Shown here: piece after piece, positions 9,417-18,164 of the stretch
Position numbering within the stretch: the first letter of the stretch is position 1
Layout: each line of letters opens with the position of its first letter
Source of the DNA: an uncultured Christensenellaceae bacterium
Lineage (GTDB): Bacteria; Bacillota; Clostridia; Christensenellales; UMGS416
Direction of reading: 5' to 3'
Assembly (NCBI GenBank): GCA_944376795.1
Contig: CALWDW010000001.1
Coordinates: 158,789 to 222,788, forward strand
DNA length: 64,000 nucleotides
Notes under the pieces: generated by a model
Database searches by the model: none
The model's input: the letters and a program-made list of their open reading frames with translations, nothing else
What the model was told of the DNA's origin: nothing
Made by a program: the position numbers and the translations under genes

Positions 9417-10502
9417 CTATGATTGCTTCATATAGTGCCGGTAGAGCGCATCAAAGGAGGAAAACTGCTGGATCTCCAGTCCAAGCCGGGCATACTCCTC
9501 CTCATATCCTACCGCCACCCGGAGGAACGCCTCCCTGCCCTTCTCCAGGTCGCCGCAATCAAAGTCCTTCATCAAATCTACCGCTGGCATGCCGTGTTCC
9601 CGCGTCATTTCCTCCGCATACGCCTGAGCCCCGACCATGGTGAGAAATACATAAGAGGGATCCTGCTGGCTGACGGCCCACTCCATTTTGTTGTAATAAT
9701 TACAGAAGAGCTCTTCGTACGTACCCGCAAGGCTCTCCTTCGTCGGCACCGGTGCCGGAACACACGCCTGAACCATCTCCTGGTAGAGCTTCTCTGCAGC
9801 CAGCAGCATGGCTTTCGCCGCGCTTCGGAGCTCTTCCACGGTCTTGGCCCCCAGCAGACTGCAATAAAGCGCTTCGAATCCCTCTGGCACATAGGAATAG
9901 GCCCGGATTTCCTCCCAATATCGGCGAATCCCGCGCTTGAGATAGGTGTTGTTCATGTGGATAACCGCCTGGATGAGTTCATATACCATCAGCCCTGCCG
10001 CATAACGCACGCCGCCTATGCCCTCCTCCAGCATCATCTGCGCAAAGTGCTGCTTGGCCTGGTCCAGACTCTTCACAGCCCTCCCCAGGCAGTCGGCGCC
10101 TATGGGCTTGGCAAGACGCTCACGGGCCCGCTGCTGGTACCCGGCGAAGCGCGCGGCATACTCCGGCTTGGCGCAGTATAGAATCTGCAAATCCAGCAGG
10201 TGGGAAACCATGGGACTATCCAGGTTGGCCTCCTCCTTAAGGCGTCCATTCCACTCGGTACAGTAGATATCGTACCCTACGCCATCATACAAGAAGGCAT
10301 CGGCGATCTGCCAACCACGTTGGGTATTATTGATAATGATAAGGTCCAGATCACTCTTCTCATGGTAATCTCCCGTGGAGAACGACCCGGTCAATCCAAT
10401 GAGCGCTATGTCGTCCGGAAAATCCCTCTGCGCACGCTCGACCACCATGGCAATCAGCTTTCGATTCTTTTCCTCAATCCTCTCGCGCGTCTGTGCGTCC
10501 AT
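9417..10502 (-). CDS. nucleotidyltransferase domain-containing protein
   Basis: A 361-residue protein with a Pol-beta-type nucleotidyltransferase fold at the N terminus: LTGSFSTGDYHEKSDLDLIII holds the GS motif and the metal-binding DLD pair near residues 37-57. The remaining 250 residues are helical, resembling the C-terminal part of antibiotic nucleotidyltransferase or HEPN-type partners. Such proteins transfer a nucleotide to a small molecule or protein; the target here is unknown. It stands alone on the minus strand downstream of the yajC terminator, and no resistance or toxin-antitoxin neighbour is seen. Confidence 0.75.
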   Translation of the reverse strand: MDAQTRERIEEKNRKLIAMVVERAQRDFPDDIALIGLTGSFSTGDYHEKSDLDLIIINNTQRGWQIADAFLYDGVGYDIYCTEWNGRLKEEANLDSPMVSHLLDLQILYCAKPEYAARFAGYQQRARERLAKPIGADCLGRAVKSLDQAKQHFAQMMLEEGIGGVRYAAGLMVYELIQAVIHMNNTYLKRGIRRYWEEIRAYSYVPEGFEALYCSLLGAKTVEELRSAAKAMLLAAEKLYQEMVQACVPAPVPTKESLAGTYEELFCNYYNKMEWAVSQQDPSYVFLTMVGAQAYAEEMTREHGMPAVDLMKDFDCGDLEKGREAFLRVAVGYEEEYARLGLEIQQFSSFDALYRHYMKQS

Positions 10503-10563
10503 GCTGCCTTTCCCCTCCTCTAAATCCCGCCATAGGGCCAGTTTCCCATTAAACCCCTAATAC

Positions 10564-10594
10564 AAAAAGCCACGCCTCCCCCAGGAAGCGTGGC
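10564..10594 (-). terminator. rho-independent terminator after yajC
   Basis: A 7-bp stem GCCACGC/GCGTGGC on the minus strand is followed by five T. It closes the pfkB-tgt-yajC transcript. Confidence 0.75.
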
Positions 10595-10633
10595 ACGGAA
10601 CCATTAGCCGTTATGCGAAGCGCGCGAAAAACC

Positions 10634-10936
10634 CTAGTCCTTCATTTCGTTTTCGACAGGGGAATCTTCCACGCTGCCGATGGCGCGGCGCTCAAATACC
10701 AATTCCACCTTGCCGGGGCCCACTTCCATCGTCACGGTGTCATCCTTGATGGCGGTAATCCGGCCATAGATGCCGCCGATGCTCTTCACCCGGTCTCCCA
10801 CCTTCAGGTTGGCCAGCATGTTGTTAATGGCCTTCTGCTTCTTCTGCTGGGGCCGGATCAGCATGAAGTAAAACACGGCCACAATCGCCACCAGGGGAAG
10901 AACATTCATCACAATCGCCATGACTTGTTCGCTCAT
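10634..10936 (-). CDS. yajC: preprotein translocase subunit YajC
   Basis: A 100-residue protein with one N-terminal membrane helix (about residues 5-25), the family signature MLIRPQQKKQKAINNMLANLKVGDRVKSIGGIYG, split here by a short basic turn, and a small C-terminal domain. YajC binds the SecYEG-SecDF holotranslocon. Tgt followed by yajC is a widely conserved order in bacteria, which supports the call. Confidence 0.93.
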   Translation of the reverse strand: MSEQVMAIVMNVLPLVAIVAVFYFMLIRPQQKKQKAINNMLANLKVGDRVKSIGGIYGRITAIKDDTVTMEVGPGKVELVFERRAIGSVEDSPVENEMKD

Positions 10937-10999
10937 TGTCTCTACCTACTCCTCAACACATAAAATCCGTACACACTATACCGTATTTTCCCAGGAAAT

Positions 11000-12166
<1,167 letters not shown>

Positions 12167-13105
12167 TTATCCCACGGGCCGCAGCTCCACACGATCCAGC
12201 AAGCGCCGGTACAGGCCGGCATCAATGAGCTTGGTTCCTTCGGTGGTGACGCTGGACGATGCGGCAGCAACCCCGTGGCGAAGCACGTCCGCACCGGTCA
12301 GACCCAACTGCAGCGCATGGAGCATCCCGGCCACCATGGAGTCCCCAGCCCCCACCGTGGACCGAACCGGCACCTGCATAGGCGGCGCAAACCAGGCGCC
12401 GTCCTTTTCCGCCAGGTAAGCGCCGTCCCCGCCCATGGAAACCGCCACCACCGCAATTCCCTGATCCAGCAGATCACGGGCGGCGCCGTCAATAGCCTCC
12501 AGGCTGTCCATTTTCCGTCCACAGAGGAGCTCCAGCTCATATTGGTTCGGCTTGATCATATAGGGCTTGGCCCGCAGTCCCAGCCGCAGGCGCTCGCCCT
12601 CGGCGTCCAGCAGCACCCGGCATTCCGGCGCCGCCTCCCGGATACGGTGCGTCAGCGTCTCGTAGATATCCAGGGGACATCCCGGAGGTGTGCTGCCCGT
12701 AAGCACCATGTACGTGGACTTCCGCGCCCAGTCCAATGTCTTGGCCATAACTTCTTCCAAGGTTTCCGGCGCAAGAGGGCTTCCCGGCTCATTGATCTCT
12801 GTAATTCGCCCCGTTGAAGCATCCAGCACCTTCATATTGACGCGAACAGGAACGTCCATCTTGACCCAATCCCCAAGGCACCCCGTTCCCGCAAAGCGCT
12901 GCAGCACCACCTGTCCGTTTCCCACGCCCATGGTACCCACACAGACCGCCTCTTCGCCGATTTGATCCAGCGCCAGGGCTACATTGACGCCCTTGCCGCT
13001 GCCATCCTCCCGGGCTGCTTTGACGCGGTTCATGCCGCCGTAGCAAAATGCCTCCACGGTTACCGTTTTGTCCACACAGGGGTTCAGACAAAGTGCCGCA
13101 ATCAT
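12167..13105 (-). CDS. PfkB-family hexose/phosphohexose kinase (1-phosphofructokinase-like)
   Basis: A 312-residue ribokinase-fold sugar kinase. It begins LCLNPCVDKTV, the usual FruK/LacC-type N terminus, has GSGKGVNVALAL (substrate-binding block) and ends with STVGAGDSMVAG, which contains the catalytic Asp and anion hole. These features suit 1-phosphofructokinase or tagatose-6-phosphate kinase. No fruA transporter or DeoR regulator is nearby, so the substrate remains open. The start codon follows AGGAGG. Directly upstream lies a 270-base structured RNA ending in a T run only 25 bases before the ATG, so read-through of that RNA may drive expression. Confidence 0.85.
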   Translation of the reverse strand: MIAALCLNPCVDKTVTVEAFCYGGMNRVKAAREDGSGKGVNVALALDQIGEEAVCVGTMGVGNGQVVLQRFAGTGCLGDWVKMDVPVRVNMKVLDASTGRITEINEPGSPLAPETLEEVMAKTLDWARKSTYMVLTGSTPPGCPLDIYETLTHRIREAAPECRVLLDAEGERLRLGLRAKPYMIKPNQYELELLCGRKMDSLEAIDGAARDLLDQGIAVVAVSMGGDGAYLAEKDGAWFAPPMQVPVRSTVGAGDSMVAGMLHALQLGLTGADVLRHGVAAASSSVTTEGTKLIDAGLYRRLLDRVELRPVG

Positions 13106-13127
13106 GGGATTTCCTCCTTTTCCTCAC

Positions 13128-13395
13128 AAAAAAGCCCCGCCGCCGGAGATGCAGCCGCATGCCCGGGGTGAAGCCCAAATCCCTCGAAATGCTCCCGGGG
13201 CTGACCTGGTCTTTGACCCCACACCCGCCAGCTGGAGGTTTTGCTCGGGGTGCATACCCGTCACGCTTCCCTCTCTCAGGTGGTCCTGGCTGGACTTACT
13301 TCTAAACCGCGCCATGCTCCCCGGGCTTTGCCCGGCTTACGTGGATCGTTTTGCCCGCGGCTGGCATCGACTTGCAACCACAGACCCCCGGAAGT
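13128..13395 (-). ncRNA. large structured RNA, raiA-motif candidate (alternative: leader of pfkB)
   Basis: About 265 bases with no convincing coding content, transcribed from a consensus promoter and ending in six T. A closing helix pairs GATGCcAGCCGC near the 5' side with GCGGCTGCATC near the 3' end. Inside are a perfect hairpin CCGGGC-AAA-GCCCGG and several A-rich, GC-flanked junctions such as GGGCAAAACGATCC and GAGCAAAACCTCC. The position directly downstream of comFC, in place of the hibernation-factor gene raiA/hpf that often follows comFC, suggests the raiA motif RNA of Bacillota. That name is an inference from context and size. The 3' strand of the closing helix can instead enter a hairpin (CCCCG...CGGGGC with ATGC-GGCT-GCAT inside) before the T run, so riboswitch-like attenuation of pfkB is the main alternative. 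Confidence 0.65.
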
Positions 13396-13401
13396 ATTTT
13401 C

Positions 13402-13430
13402 ATTATACCGTATACAGGAAGGATTGACAA
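13402..13430 (-). promoter_or_regulatory. consensus sigma-A promoter of the structured RNA
   Basis: TTGTCA and a perfect TATAAT with a 17-base spacer. It lies between the comFC stop and the structured RNA, so the RNA is an independent transcript rather than a comFC trailer. Confidence 0.85.
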
Positions 13431-13446
13431 GCGTAAGCCTCGAACC

Positions 13447-14202
13447 CTATTCCCCTTCTGCATGTTCCTGTGCACCCAGGGAATTCCCGGCCAGCGCGGC
13501 AGCCGTTACCTCCCGGCAGCCACGGCGCACAAGAATTTCCGCCGTCTGATGCAGCGTCGTCCCGGTGGTGGAGATATCATCCAGAAGCAACAATCGCTTT
13601 CCCGCTGCCCGGTCAATCCCCGTTCCCGGTTCGTACCGCCCACTGTCGTGCATACGCTCCTCATGGCTCATGGCAAACTTAGGCCGCGTATGTCCCCGCC
13701 GTGCCAGCACATCCCGCCACCACGGAATGCCCAATTCCTCCGAAACCGCTCGTGCCGCCACCTCGGTCACATTATATCCGCGGCGAAGCCGACGCATCCA
13801 GTGGATGGGCACTGGAATGATTCCATCAAAATCCGTCCATCCCCGGTCTCGCAGCGCCCGCGCCAGCGCGCATCCCAACGCATAGGCGGCGCGCTGATCG
13901 TTCTCAAACTTGGCGCGGTGCAGCGCCTCCCGCACCTTTCCCTGGTAGAAAAACAGAATTATCCCCCGCCGGTATGCCGGCGGACGCGCCCTGCAGTTAT
14001 AGCACAGCCCACGCTTCGCTACGCTGCGCCCGCATAGGGGGCAGAAGGGCTCGGTGTGCCGCAAAACCGACCGGCGGCATCGGGTGCAGAGGCCATCCTC
14101 TCCCACCTCCACTTCACTTCCACACAGCCAGCAATCCCTCTGATGTGGAAAGAGCAGATCGCGCAAGGCGAAGCCACGGCCCGGCGCGTAAATCGTTCTC
14201 AT
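13447..14202 (-). CDS. comFC: ComF family protein (phosphoribosyltransferase-like)
   Basis: A 251-residue ComFC homologue. The N-terminal zinc-finger region has Cys pairs CWLC, CTRC, CPLC and CYNC; the C-terminal half is a type I phosphoribosyltransferase fold with the PRPP loop LLLDDISTTGTTL. ComFC assists DNA uptake during transformation, although many non-competent clostridia retain it. It overlaps the end of recD2 by four bases (ATGA), indicating translational coupling. The gene is followed by the structured RNA. Confidence 0.88.
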   Translation of the reverse strand: MRTIYAPGRGFALRDLLFPHQRDCWLCGSEVEVGEDGLCTRCRRSVLRHTEPFCPLCGRSVAKRGLCYNCRARPPAYRRGIILFFYQGKVREALHRAKFENDQRAAYALGCALARALRDRGWTDFDGIIPVPIHWMRRLRRGYNVTEVAARAVSEELGIPWWRDVLARRGHTRPKFAMSHEERMHDSGRYEPGTGIDRAAGKRLLLLDDISTTGTTLHQTAEILVRRGCREVTAAALAGNSLGAQEHAEGE

Positions 14203-16436
14203 GACTCCTCCTCCAGCCCGTTCAACGTACGCAGGGCCTGTCCCAGCCCACTGTATCGCCGCACTACGGTATTGTTGGCCACCATGGCGGCAATGGTCTT
14301 CTCCTGTCCGACAATCACCACCATTTTTTTGGCTCGCGTCACGGCGGTATAAAGAAGGTTTCGCGTCAGAAGGCGTCCAGAGCCGGACAGGAGGGGCAGG
14401 ATGACCACGGGGAATTCGCTGCCCTGGCTCTTGTGAATGGAGATGGCATAGGCCAGCGTCAGGTCCTCAGCCATGGAAAAGGGATAGCTGGCCCGCCGTC
14501 CATCATCAAAGAGGATCGTCATTTCCCGTACGGAAGGCGCAATCTGGAGAATGATGCCTCCATCGCCGTTAAAGACGCCCTTTCCTTCCACCTCCGCGCC
14601 ATTGTCCATGACACGTTTCCACTCCAACTGATAGTTGTTCCGAATTTGCATCACCTTGTCTCCCTCTCGGAAGACCATCTCACCGTATTGGAATTCTCCC
14701 TTGCTGGCATCGGGCGGGTTGAAGGTTTCCTGGAGGCGCTGGTTGAATCGATGTACCCCCACTTCGCCTTTTTTCATTGGAGCCATGACCTGGATATCCT
14801 GCAGCGGGTCGCAACCGAGATACCCCGGTATCCGATACCCTACCATATCGCGCACGGTAGTAAATACGGTCTCTGCCGTAGACTGGCTGGAGAAAAAGAA
14901 GTCTTTCCCCCCGCGCAGCAAAGGCATTTCCCCATGATTGATCCGGTGGGCGTTGACCACGATGCGGCTCTCCTGGGCTTGACGGAAGATTTCGGTAAGC
15001 CGACCCACCGGTATCACGCCGCTGTCCAGGATATTTCGCAATACATTGCCTGGGCCTACGGATGGAAGCTGGTCGGCATCTCCCACCAGGATCAGCCGCG
15101 TTCCCGGCCGAACCGAACGAAGAAAGGAGCGCATCAGCAGCAGATCCACCATGGACATCTCATCCAGCACCACGCACTGGCACTCCAGCGGGTTTTCGTC
15201 ATTCCGCTGGAACGCTGGCTCGTCATCCTCCCCGTCCTCCGCGCCGTAGCCGTATTCCAGCAACCGATGGATGGTGCGGGCCTCATGCCCGGTAGATTCC
15301 TGCATTCGCTTGGCAGCCCGGCCTGTAGGGGCCGCCAATTCCACCGTCTCCCCCGTCTGCTCCAGCACATGGATCAAGCACGCAATGGTGGTGGTCTTTC
15401 CGGTTCCAGGCCCACCGGTAATCACCGTCACGCCGCTGCGCAGCGAAGTTAACACGCAGTTCCTCTGCTCCTGGGAGAGGGTTACGGTCCGCATGTCCGC
15501 CACCATGTCCACCAAGCCCTCCAAATCCTCTGCCGGCTGCCGCACGGGAGTATGCACCAAGAGCAGCAGACGCTCCGCCACCTCCAGCTCCGCGCTGTAC
15601 ATCTGGCTGGTGTAACAAAACTCCTGCCCATCCAAATGGCGGGTCACCAGATCCCGTGAAACGCTCAGGCGGGTATAGGTCTCTTCCACCTTCTCCCGGG
15701 AAATCCCCAGCAGCCGGGCGCTTTGAGAAATAAGCTCCTCCCGCGGTAGGCAGACATGGCCATCCTGCTGGGCCACGTCCTGGAGAACGTAAATCATGCC
15801 GTTTTCAATTCGCCGGGGATCATCGTGCGCAATGCCAAGACTCTGGGCGATCTGGTCGGCAGTACGAAAGCCCACGCCACGAATATCCCGCACCAGTCGG
15901 TAAGGATTCTGCCGGATGATCTCCACCGTCCGATTCTCATACCGTTTCATAATTTTGGCGATAATTCCCTGGCCCAGCCGCAGCGACTGGAGGAATACCA
16001 TGGTATCCTGCACATGGCGTTTTTCCAGCACCGCCTCCGAAATGGCCAGTGCGCGCTTGCGCCCGATTCCCTCGATCTTGGCCAGCCGCTCGGGATCGGT
16101 AGCGATGATATCCAGCGCCGCCATACCCAATTCCTCCACAATACGGGCGGCCGTCTTTTCACCCACGCCCTTGATGGCTCCACTGGCCAGATAGCGTTCC
16201 AGGCCTTCGGTGCTGTCGGGCTCCAGCGCGCGGCAGATCTCCGCCTTAAACTGCTCGCCATAGGTCGGATGGGTGATCCAGTTCCCGGAAAGCTCCACGG
16301 TCTCCCCCTCATGGAGAAAGGCCAGCGTCCCCACTGCGGTGAAAAAGGCGTCTCCCTGGGACAGTTCCACCACTGCGTAGCCGTTTTCCTCATTGGCGTA
16401 TACAAACCCCTCTACCATACCGGTTACCGTCTCCAT
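14199..16436 (-). CDS. recD2: ATP-dependent RecD2-like DNA helicase
   Basis: About 745 residues, typical of RecD2 5'-3' helicases, which act in DNA repair without RecBC. In order: an N-terminal OB-like domain, two helix-hairpin-helix stretches (GEKTAARIVEELG; KIEGIGRKRA), Walker A GGPGTGKTT, Walker B VVLDEMSMVD, LVGDADQLPSVGPG, and the C-terminal SIHKSQGSEFP and LYTAVTRAKK motifs. The start at METVTG is fixed by AAGGAGG; the 64 upstream codons are low-quality and extend into the neighbouring terminator. A TATAAT at 16463-16468 on the minus strand is a plausible -10 box. Confidence 0.93.
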   Translation of the reverse strand: METVTGMVEGFVYANEENGYAVVELSQGDAFFTAVGTLAFLHEGETVELSGNWITHPTYGEQFKAEICRALEPDSTEGLERYLASGAIKGVGEKTAARIVEELGMAALDIIATDPERLAKIEGIGRKRALAISEAVLEKRHVQDTMVFLQSLRLGQGIIAKIMKRYENRTVEIIRQNPYRLVRDIRGVGFRTADQIAQSLGIAHDDPRRIENGMIYVLQDVAQQDGHVCLPREELISQSARLLGISREKVEETYTRLSVSRDLVTRHLDGQEFCYTSQMYSAELEVAERLLLLVHTPVRQPAEDLEGLVDMVADMRTVTLSQEQRNCVLTSLRSGVTVITGGPGTGKTTTIACLIHVLEQTGETVELAAPTGRAAKRMQESTGHEARTIHRLLEYGYGAEDGEDDEPAFQRNDENPLECQCVVLDEMSMVDLLLMRSFLRSVRPGTRLILVGDADQLPSVGPGNVLRNILDSGVIPVGRLTEIFRQAQESRIVVNAHRINHGEMPLLRGGKDFFFSSQSTAETVFTTVRDMVGYRIPGYLGCDPLQDIQVMAPMKKGEVGVHRFNQRLQETFNPPDASKGEFQYGEMVFREGDKVMQIRNNYQLEWKRVMDNGAEVEGKGVFNGDGGIILQIAPSVREMTILFDDGRRASYPFSMAEDLTLAYAISIHKSQGSEFPVVILPLLSGSGRLLTRNLLYTAVTRAKKMVVIVGQEKTIAAMVANNTVVRRYSGLGQALRTLNGLEEES

Positions 16437-16506
16437 GGTTAGCCTCCTTACCAATCTGGAATCATTATAGCCCATTTCTTCCAAGAGAGGAAGAGGCGGC
16501 GCAGGC

Positions 16507-16538
16507 AAAAAACGCGGCCTTCCTAAGGGAAGGCCGCG
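16507..16538 (-). terminator. rho-independent terminator of the MATE gene
   Basis: A perfect 11-bp inverted repeat CGCGGCCTTCC/GGAAGGCCGCG followed on the minus strand by six T. Confidence 0.85.
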
Positions 16539-16593
16539 AGGAACCAAGTGCAACCAGTGCGTTTCCCGCGCAAGCAGCCAATGCAGCCCGGCG

Positions 16594-17991
16594 TCAGGAG
16601 GACTGTTCCGCCTGGAGCAGCAACTCATCCTCGGGTATTTTCCTCGTCAAACGCCGCACCCAGCGATAGCTGTTGACCTCAAAGACCGCCACAAAGCACT
16701 TCAGGATCTGATCGCTCTTCAGGCAGATGAACACAATCAGCGGAGATGTCTGCCAGACAAAGGCGCATAGCGCCGAAGAAGGCAGCACCAACAGCCACAT
16801 GAAGATCAGGTCATTGAAAAGCACAAACTTGGTGTGTCCGCCGCCGCGCACGATACCCGTTAGGCACGCCACCTGATAGGAGGTACCCACCAGCGTCACC
16901 GAGAGCACCATGATGAATTGATCAGACAGGGTCTTGGCCTCTGCAGAAACTGCGTAGAAACCGATGATCAAATCCTTAAGGGCATACAGGATCGCACCAC
17001 TGGCCAGGCCGATCAGCAGGAAGAGCACCTGCAGCGTGCGGGTGTATTCCTTGAGCTTGTCCATATCTCCCAAGCCCACCGTTTTGCCGGCAATGACCCC
17101 TGCCGCACTGGCGCCGCCGTACGCCATGACCGAAACCACGGAAAATACCGATGAGGCAATGCTGTTGGCAGCAATGGCCGCGCCGCCCATATGCCCCAGG
17201 ATAGCCGTCTGCACACCCATGGCAATTCCCCACGTTGCCCCGGACAGAATCACGGGCATGGCTACACGGACGTAATCCCGGGAAAGCTCACGATCCAGCA
17301 GGAAAAATTCCCGGAAACGGATGCGCAGTTTTTTCTCCCTGCATCCCACATAGACCAATACAATGCAGAACTCAATCATCCGCGAAACCAGCGTAGCGAT
17401 GGCCGCGCCGGCCGATCCCAGTCGTGGAAATCCAAAGTGGCCAAAAATCAGAACATAATTCAAGCAGATGTTGATGAGCAGCGTGGACATCGAGATCACT
17501 ACGCCGATCCGGACGTCCTCCACACTGCGCAGAGCCGAAAGCATGACCGTGGTAAAGCTGAAGAAAGCATAACTCCAGCATATCACCCGAAGATACCGGA
17601 TTCCCTCCTCAATGACCCCGACGTCGCTGGTCAGCAGCGCCAGGCTCTGCCTGGGGAAAAGAAAGGTCACCAGAGTGAAGAGCGCGCCCGTTGCCACGCC
17701 GATGTAGAGGCCGATGTTCATGACCTTCTTAATGGGCTGGATTTGCTTCTGTCCCCAGTACTGGCTGGCCAGCACCACAATGCCTTCCCCCACCCCGTTG
17801 ATAACCATTTGCAGCAGGAATTGAATCTGATTGACCAGGGCCGCGCCGGACAGCGCGTCCTCACTGTAGGCGCCCAGCATGACGTTGTCCGCCAGATTGA
17901 CCGCGCAGATAATGACATTCTGCAGCGCAATGAAGGACACCATGGCAAAAAACTTCCTATAGAATTCCTTGTCCCGCGATAAGAACCTCAT
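16594..17991 (-). CDS. MATE family efflux transporter
   Basis: A 465-residue protein with about 12 hydrophobic segments and internal similarity of two halves, typical of multidrug and toxin extrusion transporters, which expel cationic compounds with Na+ or H+. The N-terminal half contains NLADNVMLGAYSEDALSGAALVNQIQF and GEGIVVLASQYWGQ, standard MATE landmarks. It belongs to the NorM/DinF-like bacterial branch by general look; no substrate can be inferred. Monocistronic, between a consensus promoter and a strong terminator. Confidence 0.9.
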   Translation of the reverse strand: MRFLSRDKEFYRKFFAMVSFIALQNVIICAVNLADNVMLGAYSEDALSGAALVNQIQFLLQMVINGVGEGIVVLASQYWGQKQIQPIKKVMNIGLYIGVATGALFTLVTFLFPRQSLALLTSDVGVIEEGIRYLRVICWSYAFFSFTTVMLSALRSVEDVRIGVVISMSTLLINICLNYVLIFGHFGFPRLGSAGAAIATLVSRMIEFCIVLVYVGCREKKLRIRFREFFLLDRELSRDYVRVAMPVILSGATWGIAMGVQTAILGHMGGAAIAANSIASSVFSVVSVMAYGGASAAGVIAGKTVGLGDMDKLKEYTRTLQVLFLLIGLASGAILYALKDLIIGFYAVSAEAKTLSDQFIMVLSVTLVGTSYQVACLTGIVRGGGHTKFVLFNDLIFMWLLVLPSSALCAFVWQTSPLIVFICLKSDQILKCFVAVFEVNSYRWVRRLTRKIPEDELLLQAEQSS

Positions 17992-18059
17992 ACTACCGCC
18001 TTTCCGTGCATCGAAGGAGCACTGCCTCCGGCTGTCTGCACTTTCCCATGAACATGGGT

Positions 18060-18088
18060 AGTATAGTCATTCCCTCGTCCCTTGTCAA
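18060..18088 (-). promoter_or_regulatory. consensus sigma-A promoter of the MATE gene
   Basis: TTGACA and TATACT with a 17-base spacer, about 70 bases before the start codon. Confidence 0.8.
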
Positions 18089-18121
18089 TGAACGAAATCC
18101 ACCAAAAGGCGCCACGAAAAC

Positions 18122-18157
18122 ACAAAGAAACGCCGAGGGCTGCTCCTGGCGTTTCTT
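18122..18157 (-). terminator. rho-independent terminator of the lar operon
   Basis: A 9-bp stem AGAAACGCC/GGCGTTTCT followed by T-rich sequence on the minus strand, eight bases beyond the larC stop. Confidence 0.75.
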
Positions 18158-18164
18158 AGAGAAT

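Noticed and set aside
13128..13430. Short overlapping frames in the structured RNA interval, and identities as SRP RNA, RNase P RNA, tmRNA, T-box or cobalamin riboswitch
   Set aside because: The frames lack ribosome binding sites and family features, and the sequence hallmarks of those RNAs are absent.
14433..15452. A 339-codon plus-strand frame inside recD2
   Set aside because: RecD2 helicase motifs run straight through it on the minus strand.
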